Assembly (NCBI GenBank): GCA_951799405.1
Contig: OX637354.1
Coordinates: 806,001 to 870,000, forward strand
Length of the DNA: 64,000 bases
Source of the DNA: Agapetus fuscipes
Lineage: Eukaryota; Arthropoda; Insecta; Trichoptera; Glossosomatidae
Reading direction: 5' to 3'
Both the position numbers and the translations under genes were made by a program. The notes under the pieces were generated by a model, which had not been told where the DNA came from, ran no database searches, and worked only from the letters and a program-made list of their open reading frames with translations. Positions within the stretch are counted from its first letter, which is position 1; each line of letters opens with the position of its first letter. Shown piece after piece: positions 30,858-40,532 of the stretch.

Positions 30858-31720
30858 TCTTCCTCAGCCTTTCTCAGTCCACTCCGGGACGTATAATAAT
30901 AATAATAATAAACACAGAATTTATATAGCGCCTTTTATGACAATGTGTCACTACAAAGGCACTTGTCCATATGATTGGACGAAGAGGTGAGTCTTAAGAC
31001 TTCTTTTAAATTGCATCTCCAAATCCAGTTCCCTCAGTGTGTCAGGAAAAGCATTCCAGGTCATTGGAGCGGCTGCCTTGAATGCCCTGTCTCCAAAAAC
31101 AGTGTGGGGTCTTCTTGCTGGGACTTCCAGGCAGCTGCTTCTTGATGCAGCTGACCTCAGTGTTTGTCCACGCAAGGTATAGTTGTTGGAGACACCAGCT
31201 CCATCAGGTACCCCGGAGCACTCCCACGTAGTACTTTAAAAGTGAGCAGACCAACTTTAAAGGTAATCCTCTCAGGGATTTTCAGCCAATGCAGAGCTTG
31301 AAGGTGAGGAGTGATGTGGCAAGACATGCCTCCTCCAATCCTCTCCATTCCTGTCTATCAGCTGCTGTGTTCAGCCATCCTCTGCCTGAAGTTCTCTTGA
31401 TGTCGTCCAGCCACCTCAGTTGGGGTCTCCCTGCTTGTCGATCCTTTTCGGCACCTGTCACGGCCCTGCCTTGTGACGTGATCAGCCCAGCGCCACTTTA
31501 AGCAGGCCACTCGCTGTATGACATCAGTGACACCAGTGCGTCTACAGATCTCCTGGTTTGGAGCCCTGTCTCTGAGGCTGATTCCCAGCATCCTCCTTTC
31601 AATGGCTCTTTGGCACGTCCTCAGTCTGTTGGCGCTATACTGTTTCCAAGCCATAGGTGGATACTGGAACAACGTATGCTCAAAGACCTTGAGTTTAAGG
31701 TTAACGGACGTTTTCGTGTC
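30858..31720 (-). pseudogene. LINE-R C-terminus split by a CR1 copy
   Basis: 30858-30892 (CTCAGTCCACTCCGGGACGTA) and 31330-31720 (GCCTCCTCCAATCC onward) join without a gap when compared with 46080-46120. The longer part encodes QRAIERRMLGISLRDRAPNQ, RRTGVTDVIQR and LKWRWADHVTRQ. Confidence 0.8.
30893..31329 (-). pseudogene. CR1/L2-like LINE C-terminus nested in LINE-R
   Basis: Two minus frames (31348-31157 and 31175-30951) give LQALHWLKIPERITFK / LLTFKVLRGSAPGYL and VFGDRAFKAAAPMTWNAFP. A frameshift lies near 31170. The 3' end has TATATAGCGCC and a (TAA)n tail at 30893-30912. Confidence 0.75.
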
Positions 31721-31771
31721 ATTAAGGATTTAGCCTAGATTTCCGAAAGCAGCCTATATCAGTCTTACCCT

Positions 31772-32467
31772 TCTGGTACTTTCGATTGCTTGATTGATTC
31801 CTGGTTCGGACTACTAAAAATAAAATTGTTGTTACTTAGATAACGCAACGCAAAACGCAACTAAGCTACACATATAGTGTAACTTCTTGCCTGCGTTATC
31901 CCCGAAGGGATCGCATGTGGCGATTCGGGGTCTTTTTATTTTTACGGGTAAGGGGGCCGGCTTCACACCAACCACTTTCAGTTGAAGTGGGGGTTTCTCA
32001 TTTCTTCTGAAGGCTGAGTAAACCTTGAGATCGAACCCTTGCTCTCGGCATGGAATGCAAGCATTCTACCAATTGAGCTATCGACCTTTTTACGAGCTTG
32101 GTCGTCGTCGCTACAAAGTGCCAATTCTCAAACAAGATCCAGTTGCTGTAAGGCTGGATGGACCTTTGGTGATCGGTCGTTGGTAAAGATTTATGTATTT
32201 TTCAACCCAGCGAAGAGAAAATTTGAAAACATAAATGGGATATTTTTTGTGCTCCGCCGGGATTCGAAGCCACAACCTTCCATTTAGAGTCCGAAGTGTT
32301 ATCACTGGACTATGGACCGGTCATTGGCAAAGTGAACCATTTTTTTACAGTATGGATGGTCAGCCTTATACCAATCTATAAGTCAAGGAATACCATTCTG
32401 GTAATTTAGGTGGCTTGATTGATTTCTGGTTCAGACTTCTAAAATTAAAATTGTTGTTACTTAGATT
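31772..32467. repeat. Short direct duplication flanking a SINE dimer
   Basis: GATTGATTCCTGGTTCGGAC with AAATTGTTGTTACTTAGAT (31772-31842) recurs at 32400-32467 on the other side of the dimer. Confidence 0.55.
31840..32325 (-). repeat. SINE-B/C dimer, copy 5
   Basis: AACTAAGCTACACATATAG at the left, junction TTTTTACGAGCTTGGTCGTC, B head ending GGACTATGGACCGG. A minus A-module 5' fragment follows at 32325-32390. Confidence 0.85.
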
Positions 32468-32469
32468 AC

Positions 32470-32795
32470 AGATAACATAAACGACAAAGTTTCTGATATT
32501 TTGCTGGGGTGTTGAAGCGTTATTCAGAGTCGCTGGAATGCTGAGTGAAGACGACGCTCTCTCAGGATATCCTGTCTTCCCTACAGCGAACGCTGGGAGT
32601 GATAAGGGAACGGAAGTACGCAGCGTCTAACAAACAGACAACACTCAGTGTTTACTCGAGTGTAAGTGTTTGAACTTGAATTCAAAAGTTGTTGACATTT
32701 AAGTCTTCAATATCTTCTTACATATAACTAGCTGTACCTACTCTGTGATTTTCACCACGCCAATAATTTGTTTATAATAAAAATAATATTAGGTC
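32470..32795. other. No recognised feature
   Basis: AACTAGCTGTACCTACTCTG near 32727 resembles the 5' end of element X (35.34 kb). Otherwise no match. Confidence 0.4.
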
Positions 32796-32796
32796 C

Positions 32797-33112
32797 GTTC
32801 CGGTCCGTAGTCTAGTAATGTACACTTCTGACTCGTGGATAGAAGGTTGTGGGTTCGAATCCCTGCGGAGCACAAATAATACACCATTTATATTTTAAAT
32901 TTTGCTCTTCGCTGGGTTGAAAAAGTCATAAACCTTTACAAAAGACAGGCCTTCAAAAGGTTCATCCAGCTTTACAGCGACTGGGTCTTGCTTGAGAATT
33001 GGTGCTTTGTAGCGACGACCAAGCTCGTGACCCTCTGGAGTGCTACAATAAGTGTCATAGACCCCTAGAGTCTCTAGAATCTAGGGAGTCTCCCGCCTGT
33101 CTTGCAAAAAAT
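32797..33112 (+). repeat. SINE-B with tail type 2
   Basis: Head GGTCCGTAGTCTAGTAATG to GGTTCGAATCCCTGC, body, then GAATCTAGGGAGTCTCCCGC. A MITE-I end fragment (ACTCGTACTAAGGGTACTG) follows near 33137. Confidence 0.8.
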
Positions 33113-33284
33113 TGAACGAGTTCAAACGCTACAACTCGTACTAAGGGTACTGTTTGACAAAGCGTTTACACGTTTAGAGGTCCGTGCAATAGATTAATGT
33201 GGTCAATTTTCAATTCAAATTCTTAGTATTTTACATTGATTAAACAAATTTAATTTTAAATACACAATATTTTTCAGGGTTCGG

Positions 33285-33430
33285 TGGTTAACACAGTGAA
33301 AGTCCATTGTATATTAATTAAATAACACACATATAGATTGTCCTGAGGATGCCTTTTTAGGCGAAAACGTTAGACATAATTTAAATAAAATAAAAGTGAA
33401 TTAAAACTGTGTGTTATTTAATTAATATTA
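33285..33430 (+). mobile_element. Hammerhead unit between perfect inverted repeats
   Basis: The terminal motif CAGTGAAAGTCCATTG precedes a 21-nt arm (33311-33331) whose exact reverse complement is at 33408-33428, right after GTGAATTAAAAC. The hammerhead-like motif 4 lies between. Confidence 0.7.
33339..33376 (+). ncRNA. Hammerhead-ribozyme-like motif 4
   Basis: Stem I TGTC/GACA, CTGAGGA, stem II GCC/GGC with loop TTTTTA, GAAA, stem III AA/TT with loop CG, cleavage-site A. It has the same extra T before stem II as motifs 1, 2 and 3. Confidence 0.6.
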
Positions 33431-33681
33431 AATACACAACTTTGCATAGAAATCATCAAAAGTTGCCACCAACATTTGACATTTCAATTTGATTAGAAAA
33501 CCATTCAAATAATTTTCCTTTTGGAAAAACCTTTTCACCTCCCGAAGTAATATTAAAGAGTAGATTGGAAAATGGGATTTAATTCAAAAACCTACTTCCA
33601 TTTATGGACTCGGTTTTTTTTTATCTCGGTGGGCAAACGTCCCAGGTATATGTGACTCAATAGCAACCAATAATGTAGTTC

Positions 33682-34047
33682 TATCTAATCTAATCTAATC
33701 TAAGTTGAAAACATATGTTCATATGTATTTCGGAAGCTCCAGCTCCCACAGACCACGGCAGATCCCGGAAAGCATCACTCCAGCATCATCAGCCGGCCGT
33801 GTAAGCCTAAAACTCTTATTCAAACATATGTTACATTGGAGATTCACATTAAATGCATTTTCACAAGCAGACACGTACAAGTTCGCGCTTGCGCATGCCG
33901 CATGTGAACCTACAACATAAAAACCAAATCTCAAATGGGCATACAACCTGCTACTCTTGCCGTCCTTCCCTGAGGCAGGGGTGACATTGGCAAAGTGAAC
34001 CATTTTTACAGCATGGCTGGTCAGCCGCATATCAACCTATAAGTCAT
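33682..34047 (-). repeat. A-module split by a 102-bp insertion
   Basis: The left part ends AAACATATGTT (33709-33719). The same 11 bp recur at 33822-33832, where the module continues to ACCTATAAGTC. Confidence 0.85.
33720..33821 (+). mobile_element. Penelope-like 3'-end fragment, 11-bp target duplication
   Basis: GGAAGCTCCAGCTCCCACAG ... AGCCGGCCGTGTAAGCC is the same sequence as the arms of the 12908-14738 insertion. The 11-bp duplication shows it can insert as a short autonomous-looking end. Confidence 0.7.
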
Positions 34048-34052
34048 AGTCA

Positions 34053-34215
34053 AGAGTCATAATCTTTTTCATGCACTCTCTCCTTTTGTTATGACTCTAA
34101 ATATCCCACTCATTCGCTATAAATTTTATCCATCCATACTTTTCTCGGTCTTCCCCTACCACGGCTTCTATTCATACTTGCAGCGTACACTCTCTTCGTC
34201 AGTCTTCGTCATTGT
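34053..34215 (-). pseudogene. LINE-A ORF C-terminal fragment
   Basis: The complement encodes the GRPRK and KKVMTLDE-like end of LINE-A, with indels. Confidence 0.65.
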
Positions 34216-34651
34216 ATCATATGATTGTATGAATTTCGTTATATTTCCCGACGTTTGAGTATGTAGACATATTGTATAACGAAGTTTTCTATTTCACCTT
34301 GACTTTCATTGCTGACATTTAGCCTGACTAGGTGCTGGCAGTTATAGTATAATACGTCTCCTATACAATTCCCATACAAAACATTACGTGTCTGTACAAT
34401 ATTGTATAGAAACATTGGAGGTATCACTTTTGTGGAAACTGTATAATCTAAATATTTGATTAAAAAAAAAAAAATTGTAAGAAGTTTTAATAAAAAAACT
34501 TTGTTTTATTCCACTGATTTTAAGGCGCCTTATAAACCTAAATTTGCCGTTTTTGTTTCTTACACTTTATGGTTTTGACAAAAGAGTTACAGTAATGAAA
34601 TAAATCAAGGGTTATTGATTGTAGAGGCATTAACTTTGTAATCTTTCATCA
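34216..34651. other. No gene; hammerhead-unit-like end near 34490
   Basis: AAACTTTGTTTTATTCCACTG resembles the region after GTGAATTAAAAC in the hammerhead units. No core is adjacent. Confidence 0.4.
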
Positions 34652-34832
34652 TTAAGGATAAAAGAAAAACAGCTTTGTTTTCGATTACTTGAGTATATTA
34701 TATATTTTATACCACAACCGGTCTCGCAAACCACCTGACGATGCAAACGGATGTTTGCGAAACCGGTTGTGGTATAAAATATAATATATTCTCAAGTAAT
34801 CGAAAACAAAGCTGTTTTTCTTTTATCCTTAA
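34652..34832 (+). mobile_element. 181-bp palindrome centred on a hammerhead
   Basis: 34652-34722 and 34762-34832 are reverse complements of about 71 bp with very few mismatches (GAGTATATTATATATT versus AATATAATATATTCTC region). The centre is hammerhead-like motif 2. Confidence 0.85.
34730..34773 (+). ncRNA. Hammerhead-ribozyme-like motif 2, best example
   Basis: Stem I ACCAC/GTGGT (5 bp), CTGACGA, stem II GCAAAC/GTTTGC (6 bp) with loop GGAT, GAAA, stem III AC/GT with loop CG, cleavage-site T. Every helix is perfect. The single extra T after CTGACGA is the only departure from the canonical core. Confidence 0.65.
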
Positions 34833-35126
34833 ATCAAGGGTGTTTATTATTTTTTTTATCTTAATTATAAAGTTTAAACAAAATATAAAACTGAAAAATT
34901 GTCACCACAAAAAAAACACGCGTTTTTTTTCACATTTTTCACGTTTTTTCGTGTGTGCTATATATTGGATTTTTTTTCTTTTTAATTACAAAACTATACA
35001 TTGTTTTGCGTAATATCCGGCTAATTTGTTTATAATGTCGATACTTTTTTAAATATGGAAAAACTTAAACTACTTAATAAAACTGTGTTCTTTGATTTAA
35101 TTAAAATTTAATTTATTAAAGTAGAT

Positions 35127-35277
35127 GTCGCTGTGATGGTCAAGGGAATAAGGCGTTGCCGCTCGAATTTGCGTTATTGACACTAACGCCGGTTCGAGCC
35201 TGCGTCATGTCCTATCGACAAAACTTCGACCCTGGTTAAACAGATGTCATTGAGTAGTTACAAATAATTCATTATAT
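35127..35277 (+). repeat. SINE-D
   Basis: CGCCGGTTCGAGCCTGCG B-box region, then TTCGACCCTGGTTAAACAG. It ends where an A-module tail begins. Confidence 0.65.
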
Positions 35278-35604
35278 CTAATCTAATCTAATCTAATCTA
35301 AGCTGCAAAGATATATATCATTTAAGATTTATATTAAACTAGCAGTACCCGGCGTGTTTCACTACGCCATTTGGGCATGTGGTATCAATTTTTTTCTACA
35401 GATAAAAGAGGAAACAACAGGATCAAAAAAAAAAGTGTGCTAATCGGAATCAAGCGTCACACAATTTATCTCTAGGTTAATCTTCACGTTTTCTAAAAAA
35501 AAAAGGTCTAGGTACAACTGTTAAGCAGCAGAGCCAAGCATAGGGAAAATCGATTGCGGTGCTCTATTTATATTTAAGATAAAAAAATCGGCTATGTAAC
35601 GTCA

Positions 35605-35865
35605 CTCATCTAATCTATTCTAAGTTGCATGGATATAATTGTTACATTTGGAATTCACATTAAGTGCATGCCCACAAGCAGACACGTATAAGTTCACACT
35701 TGCACATTCTGCGTGTGAACCTACAACATAAAAACCCAAATCTCAAATGAACATACACCCTGCAACTCTTTGCTGACCTTCCCTGAAACAGGGGTGACAT
35801 TGGCAGAGTGAACCATTTTCTATTTATAGTTGGTCAGATGCATATTGACCTATACAAGAAAAGAA
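35605..35865 (-). repeat. A-module inside element X
   Basis: CATCTAATCTATTCTAAG tail at the left; the 5' part is diverged. Confidence 0.75.
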
Positions 35866-35869
35866 TATA

Positions 35870-36610
35870 AACAATAAATTAAATTTTATAATCATACAAC
35901 TAAAAAACTAATCTATAAAATTCACTATACTCTTTGAGCAAAGTGAAGAAATAAATGTATTCCAAACAATCAGGAATATTTTTCAATGTAACCGCACTGT
36001 GAAACGTATGCAGTTGGGGAAAATGCTTCATACAATATGATGCACTTAAGTGTTTTTTCAACTATCTCCATAAAAGTGTTTAATTTATGTTGAATTTTTG
36101 ACTCTCTGTCCTGTCTTTATCCCGGCCAAGTGAATTCACATTTTTTCCCCACATTTAAAATGTGCTCTATCCATTATTTCAATAAGTGAAAGTTTTAGGT
36201 AGTGCACACGGAACATTTTCTATTGACAACAAAATTGTAAGTCGCACGGCCGGGTTAGGTAAAAGGCAAACATTTTGTTTATCTTGGTTGCTTTGGACCA
36301 TTGTCACATAGAAGAAAGACGTTTAACCGCCGAGAATAAAACGATCTTTAAATTTGTGGTGAGTATATAATTTTACAGAAATGCGTTTTTTGAAAAAACA
36401 ACTATATTATGTATATTTTTATTAAAAGTATGTTTCAATAAAAGGTTTTAATAATAATAATATATTTCAATATGGTCTTCTAGTTGTGACCTACGAACTT
36501 TCGTTTATCGTATTTTTTATAAGTGCGGAATATAAAAGCTTTCTTACATTTCTAAAATTCAACTTGGAATACTTGAATAACATTTTTTAATTTGGAACTT
36601 TTGTCTAGGC
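35870..36610. other. Interior of element X, nothing recognised
   Basis: AT-rich, no frame above 60 codons and no internal repeat. Confidence 0.45.
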
Positions 36611-37163
36611 CAGGGGTCGGCAACCTTTTGAGTCGGAAGAGCCAAAAATTACAATTTACAAATTTCAAAGTTTTTCCTTGACTTATAGGTTGGTATGAGG
36701 CTGACCACCCATACTGTAAAAAATGGTTCACTTTGCCAATGTCGCCCCTGTTTCAGGGAAGGTCGGCAAGAGTTGCAGGGCTTATGTTCATTTAAGATTG
36801 GGTTTTTATATTGTAGTTCCACATGCGGTATGTGTGAGCGCGAAATTATGCGTGTCTGCTTATGGGAATGCATTTGATGTGAATCTCAAATGATACATAT
36901 CTTATTTTGGATTTGGATTTGTAAAGAGCCACAAATGTTTTTTTGCCAACAATAAATAGCGTCGATGGGGCGGGGGGAGGGTGGGGGTGAAAAGCGAGTA
37001 CAAGTAGCGGAGAGATCGTTAATCGATTCAGAACGATTTAGTTTTTTTCGATCAGAAGTATAATTCTGTGTTTTTTTTTATATTTGCGTATGAAGCTAAA
37101 GAGCCGTAACTTCACACCCAAAGAGCCGCATGTGGCTGGTGAGCCGCAGGTTGCTTACCCCTA
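36611..37163. mobile_element. hAT-like MITE, interrupted by an A1 module
   Basis: Terminal repeats CAGGGGTCGGCAACC and (right end, reversed) TAGGGGTAAGCAACC, a form common in hAT elements. Subterminal AAGAGCCAAAAA / AAAGAGCCGC motifs mirror each other. An 8-bp target duplication is not recognisable. Confidence 0.7.
36674..36903 (+). repeat. A-module A1 nested in the hAT-like MITE
   Basis: CCTTGACTTATAGGTTGG to CTCAAATGATACATATCTTA. Confidence 0.85.
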
Positions 37164-37198
37164 ACCAAACCGATATCGATCCACCATATTTGTAAAAA

Positions 37199-37570
37199 GT
37201 CCGGTCTATAGCTTAGTTGGTAGAGTAACTGCATTCCATGCCGAGATCTCGAGTTAGAATCCCACTGAAGTTGTCAGAAATTATTTCTCGTTTCAGTGTT
37301 TATTTCTAACCCAAAATAAAATACCGGCAAGGCTTACTCAGCCTTCATAAGAAATGAGTGTCAAGCCACTCAGGAGCTGAATAACATCCATTTCAAGTTG
37401 GCGTAAAGTAAAAGTTACTGGGTTGCTCATTTTAGATTTGGATTTTAAATTATGAGTAGGTACACATGCAGCATTTGTAAGCGTGAACTTACATGTGTCT
37501 ACTTGTGAGCATGCATTTTATATGAATCTTTAATGTAAATGTATGTTTGCAACTAAGATTATGTATTGTA
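37199..37570 (+). repeat. SINE-C and A-module 3' half, duplicated unit 1
   Basis: SINE-C head from CGGTCTATAGCTTAGTTGG, body to about 37395, then ATGCAGCATTTGTAAGCG of an A-module. Confidence 0.7.
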
Positions 37571-38698
37571 GTTGAATATAATGGTCTTCTTCTATTGGGT
37601 GGTTTCAAAATTTACCGACCTCGTTGCTGAAATATTGAGAATTGAGAACCATTGTTTATTTGATCACCATCAAACTTCACAGGATTCATTCTAAAAATAT
37701 GTTACATATTTCCTGAAAATTTCGTCAAAATCGGATGAGCGGTTTATGAGTATAGGGAACATACATACATACATACATACATACATACATACATACATAC
37801 ATACATACATACATACATACATACATACATACATACATACATACATACATACATACATACATACATACATACATACATACATACATACATACATACATAC
37901 ATACATACATACATACATACATACATACATACATACATACATACATACATACATACATACATACATACATACATACATACATACATACATACATACATAC
38001 ATACATACATACATACATACATACATACATACATACATACATACATACATACATACATACATACATACATACATACATACATACATACATACATACATAC
38101 ATACATACATACATACATACATACATACACACATCCTTCTTTATAGATATAGATAGATAGATTGCATTCCATGCCGAGATCTCGAGTTAGAATCCCACCG
38201 AAGTTGTCAGAAATTATTTCCCGTTTCAGTGTTTATTTTAAACCCAAAATAAAATACCGGCAAGGCTTACTCAGCCTTCATAAGAAATGAGTGTCAAGCC
38301 ACTCAGGAGCTGAATAACATCCATTTCAAGTTGGCGTAAAGTAAAAGTTACTGGGTTGTTCATTTTAGATTTGGATTTAAAATTATGAGTGGGTACACAT
38401 GCAGCATTTGTAAGCGTGAACTTACATGTGTCTACTTGTGAGCATGCATTTTATATGAATCTTTAATGTTAATGTATATTTGCAACTAAGATTATGTATT
38501 GTAGTTGAATATAATGGTCTTCTTCTATTGGGTGGTTTCAAAATTTACCGACCTCGTTGCTGAAATATCGAGAATTGAGAACCACTGTTTATTTGATCAC
38601 CATCAAACTTCACAGGATTTGTTCTAAGAATATGTTACATGTTTCCTGAAAATTTCGTCAAAATCGGATGAGCGGTTTATGAGTCTATAGGGGACATA
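37228..38698 (+). repeat. Tandem duplication of about 530 bp around a microsatellite
   Basis: 37228-37759 and 38160-38698 are nearly identical, from GCATTCCATGCCGAGATC to GAGCGGTTTATGAGT. Each is followed by (CATA)n and then ACACATCCTTCTTTATAGAT. Confidence 0.85.
37760..38128. repeat. (ATAC)n microsatellite, about 92 units
   Basis: About 369 bp of uninterrupted tetranucleotide repeat. It keeps several frames open, which are not genes. The sister tract at 38697-38722 has only about 6 units. Confidence 0.95.
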
Positions 38699-38984
38699 CA
38701 TACATACATACATACATACACACATCCTTCTTTATAGATATAGATGAATTCCCACAAGCAGACATGTATAATTTCGCGCTAACACATGCCGCATGTGGAC
38801 CTACAATATAAAAACCCAATCTCAAATGAACATAAGCCCTGCAACTCTTGCCGTCCTTCCCTGAAATAGGGGTGACATTGGCAAAGTGAACCATTTTTAC
38901 AGTATGGGTGGTCAGCCGCATACCAACCTATAAGTCAAGGAATTATAAATATTGAATAATTAATTATGAATTGATAATGTTTTT

Positions 38985-39055
38985 AACCTTTTTATGGCCA
39001 GGAAAAATAGGTTAGTGAATTTCATTTCTCTTCACAAATCTACTTTTTAAAAAAA
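38985..39055 (+). repeat. SINE-D 3' end
   Basis: TATGGCCAGGAAAAATAGGTT and the A-rich tail. Confidence 0.55.
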
Positions 39056-39260
39056 CATGGAAATACGACATCAAGTATATTTTCTATAAAAGATATGCGT
39101 TTTCAGTGACGTCACCTGTCCCGCTATTGTTCATTGTTTTCAAGATCTTGATGACGTCATGAGCAGGTGCGGTAGAGTATGCGTGGGACGCAGGCTGACA
39201 AGAGAAAGATATGGCGTTCCCCCAGTGCTTGTTTGGCTTATCTCCCATTTTTATCAAAGA
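39056..39260. other. Unassigned; two CRE-like palindromes
   Basis: GTGACGTCAC at about 39108 and ATGACGTCAT at about 39151 are both perfect 10-bp palindromes of the CREB/ATF type. No gene is next to them, so a regulatory role is only a possibility. Confidence 0.4.
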
Positions 39261-39261
39261 C

Positions 39262-39495
39262 GGCTGACCACCCATACTGTAAAAAATCGTTCACTTTGCC
39301 AATGTCACCCCTGCTTCAGGGAAGGTCGGCACGAGTTGCAGGGCTTGTGTTCATTTGAGATTGGGTTTTTTTTATTTTGTACGTCCACATGCGGCATGTG
39401 TAAGCGCGAAATTAGGCGTGTCTGCTTGTGGGAATGCATTTAATATGAACCTCAAATGATCCATATCTTTGCAGCTTAGATTTAGATTTAGATTT
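39262..39495 (+). repeat. A-module A1, 5'-truncated
   Basis: It starts at GGCTGACCACCCATACTG and ends in TTAGATTTAGATTTAGATTT. Confidence 0.85.
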
Positions 39496-39502
39496 AGACG
39501 TT

Positions 39503-39660
39503 GACTAGATGGATGTCGTGGTAAGGAATACCGAGAATGGTATAAATGGTTCAAATTTCCGAAATAACGAATGAATCGGATATCCAGAGTCATAATAAAA
39601 GGAGAGCTTGTATGAAGAAGGTTATGACTCTGGATGAAATGAAAGAAGTATGTATGAACA
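39503..39660 (+). pseudogene. LINE-A ORF C-terminal fragment
   Basis: Encodes SHNKRRACMKKVMTLDEMK in one frame, then breaks off into a SINE-B. Confidence 0.7.
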
Positions 39661-39889
39661 CCAAAAATATACCATCTATATTTTCAAATATGCTCTTTGC
39701 TGGGTTAAAAAAAATTAAAAAATCCTTTACCAAATACCGGTCAACGAAGGTCCATCCAGCCTTACAGCAATTGGGTCTTGCTTGAGAATTGGCGCTTTCT
39801 ACAGCCACGAACAAGCTCGCAGAGGGCTCTTGAGGTGTGATTCACACAAAAACAGCGCTCACCAAATAAATCATGCTAATATTATTATT
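39657..39889 (+). repeat. SINE-B, 5'-truncated, tail type 1
   Basis: Body from AAAAATATACCATCTATA to the ATATTATTATTG tail. Confidence 0.8.
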
Positions 39890-40221
39890 GTCTAAGAAAG
39901 TCCATTTCAATCGTGTATACTGTTTTCATCCCCAAAAAATAATTGTTTCTACATTATGGGGTAAATATTTTATGAATTTGAATTTGACATATTAACTGTT
40001 GATTTGACAGATCAAACGCCAGATAAACAGTCCTTTGTAAAGCCTTGATGATTTGCTTTGGTTAGAGTTGGGCGTTAACTCCTTACACGAGGATTAGGGG
40101 TGTGTACGGAGGCTCAGTCCTGGATCGCTTCGGATTTTCTGGCTTTAGAGACCCAGGGCTGTTTATCTATGACTCTGAATAGTAGGGGCTAGAATCCTAA
40201 ACAGACAAAGGTTCCAAAAAG
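39890..40221. other. No recognised feature
   Basis: Nothing recognisable in about 330 bp. Confidence 0.45.
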
Positions 40222-40528
40222 CGGTCAATAATAATAATATTAGGATGATTTATTTGGTGAGCGCTGTTTTTGTGTGTATCACACCTCAAGAGCCCTCTGC
40301 GAGCTTGGTCGTCGCTGTAGAAAGCGCCAATTCTCAAGCAAGACCCAGTTGTTGTATGGTTGGATGGACCTTTCAGTGACCGGTCTTTGGTAAAGGTTTA
40401 TGAATTTTTTCAACTCAGCGTAGAGCACATTCGAAATATAAATGGTGTATTTTGTGCTCCGCCGGGAACCGAATCCACAACCTTCCATTTACGAGTCCGA
40501 AGTGTTGCCACTGGACTACGGACCGGTC
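40222..40528 (-). repeat. SINE-B, full length, tail type 1
   Basis: (AAT)n tail at 40228-40240, GATGATTTATTTGGTGAGCG, body, and head ending CTGGACTACGGACCGG. It abuts the 5S-like sequence. Confidence 0.85.
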
Positions 40529-40532
40529 CAAG

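Larger units (their letters stand above)
35339..38744 (+). mobile_element. Element X, 3.4 kb, no coding capacity found
   Basis: 5' end CTAGCAGTACCCGGCGTGTT, 3' end CTTTATAGATATAGA after a CATA microsatellite. The motif AAAATCGGATGAGCGGTTTA precedes the microsatellite. It contains an A-module (35605-35865, minus), a hAT-like MITE (36611-37163) and a tandem duplication (37228-38698). No flanking duplication is visible, and insertion is between A and T. A Helitron-like or Helentron-like identity is possible, but neither terminus fits exactly, so class is open. Confidence 0.6.
35278..38940 (-). repeat. A-module A1 split by element X
   Basis: The left part (35278-35338) stops at TTTATATTAAA and the right part (38745-38940) continues TGAATTCCCACAAGCAGACA. 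The unbroken copy at 29.35 kb reads TATTAAATGCATTCCCACAA. The insertion lies between A and T. Confidence 0.85.

Noticed and set aside
37760..38128. CRISPR array
   Set aside because: Tandem repeats here and at 43.7 and 52.5 kb have no unique spacers, and the sequence is eukaryotic.
37691..38172. Long open frames of repeating MYVC or HTYI peptides
   Set aside because: They are translations of the (ATAC)n microsatellite in several frames and on both strands.
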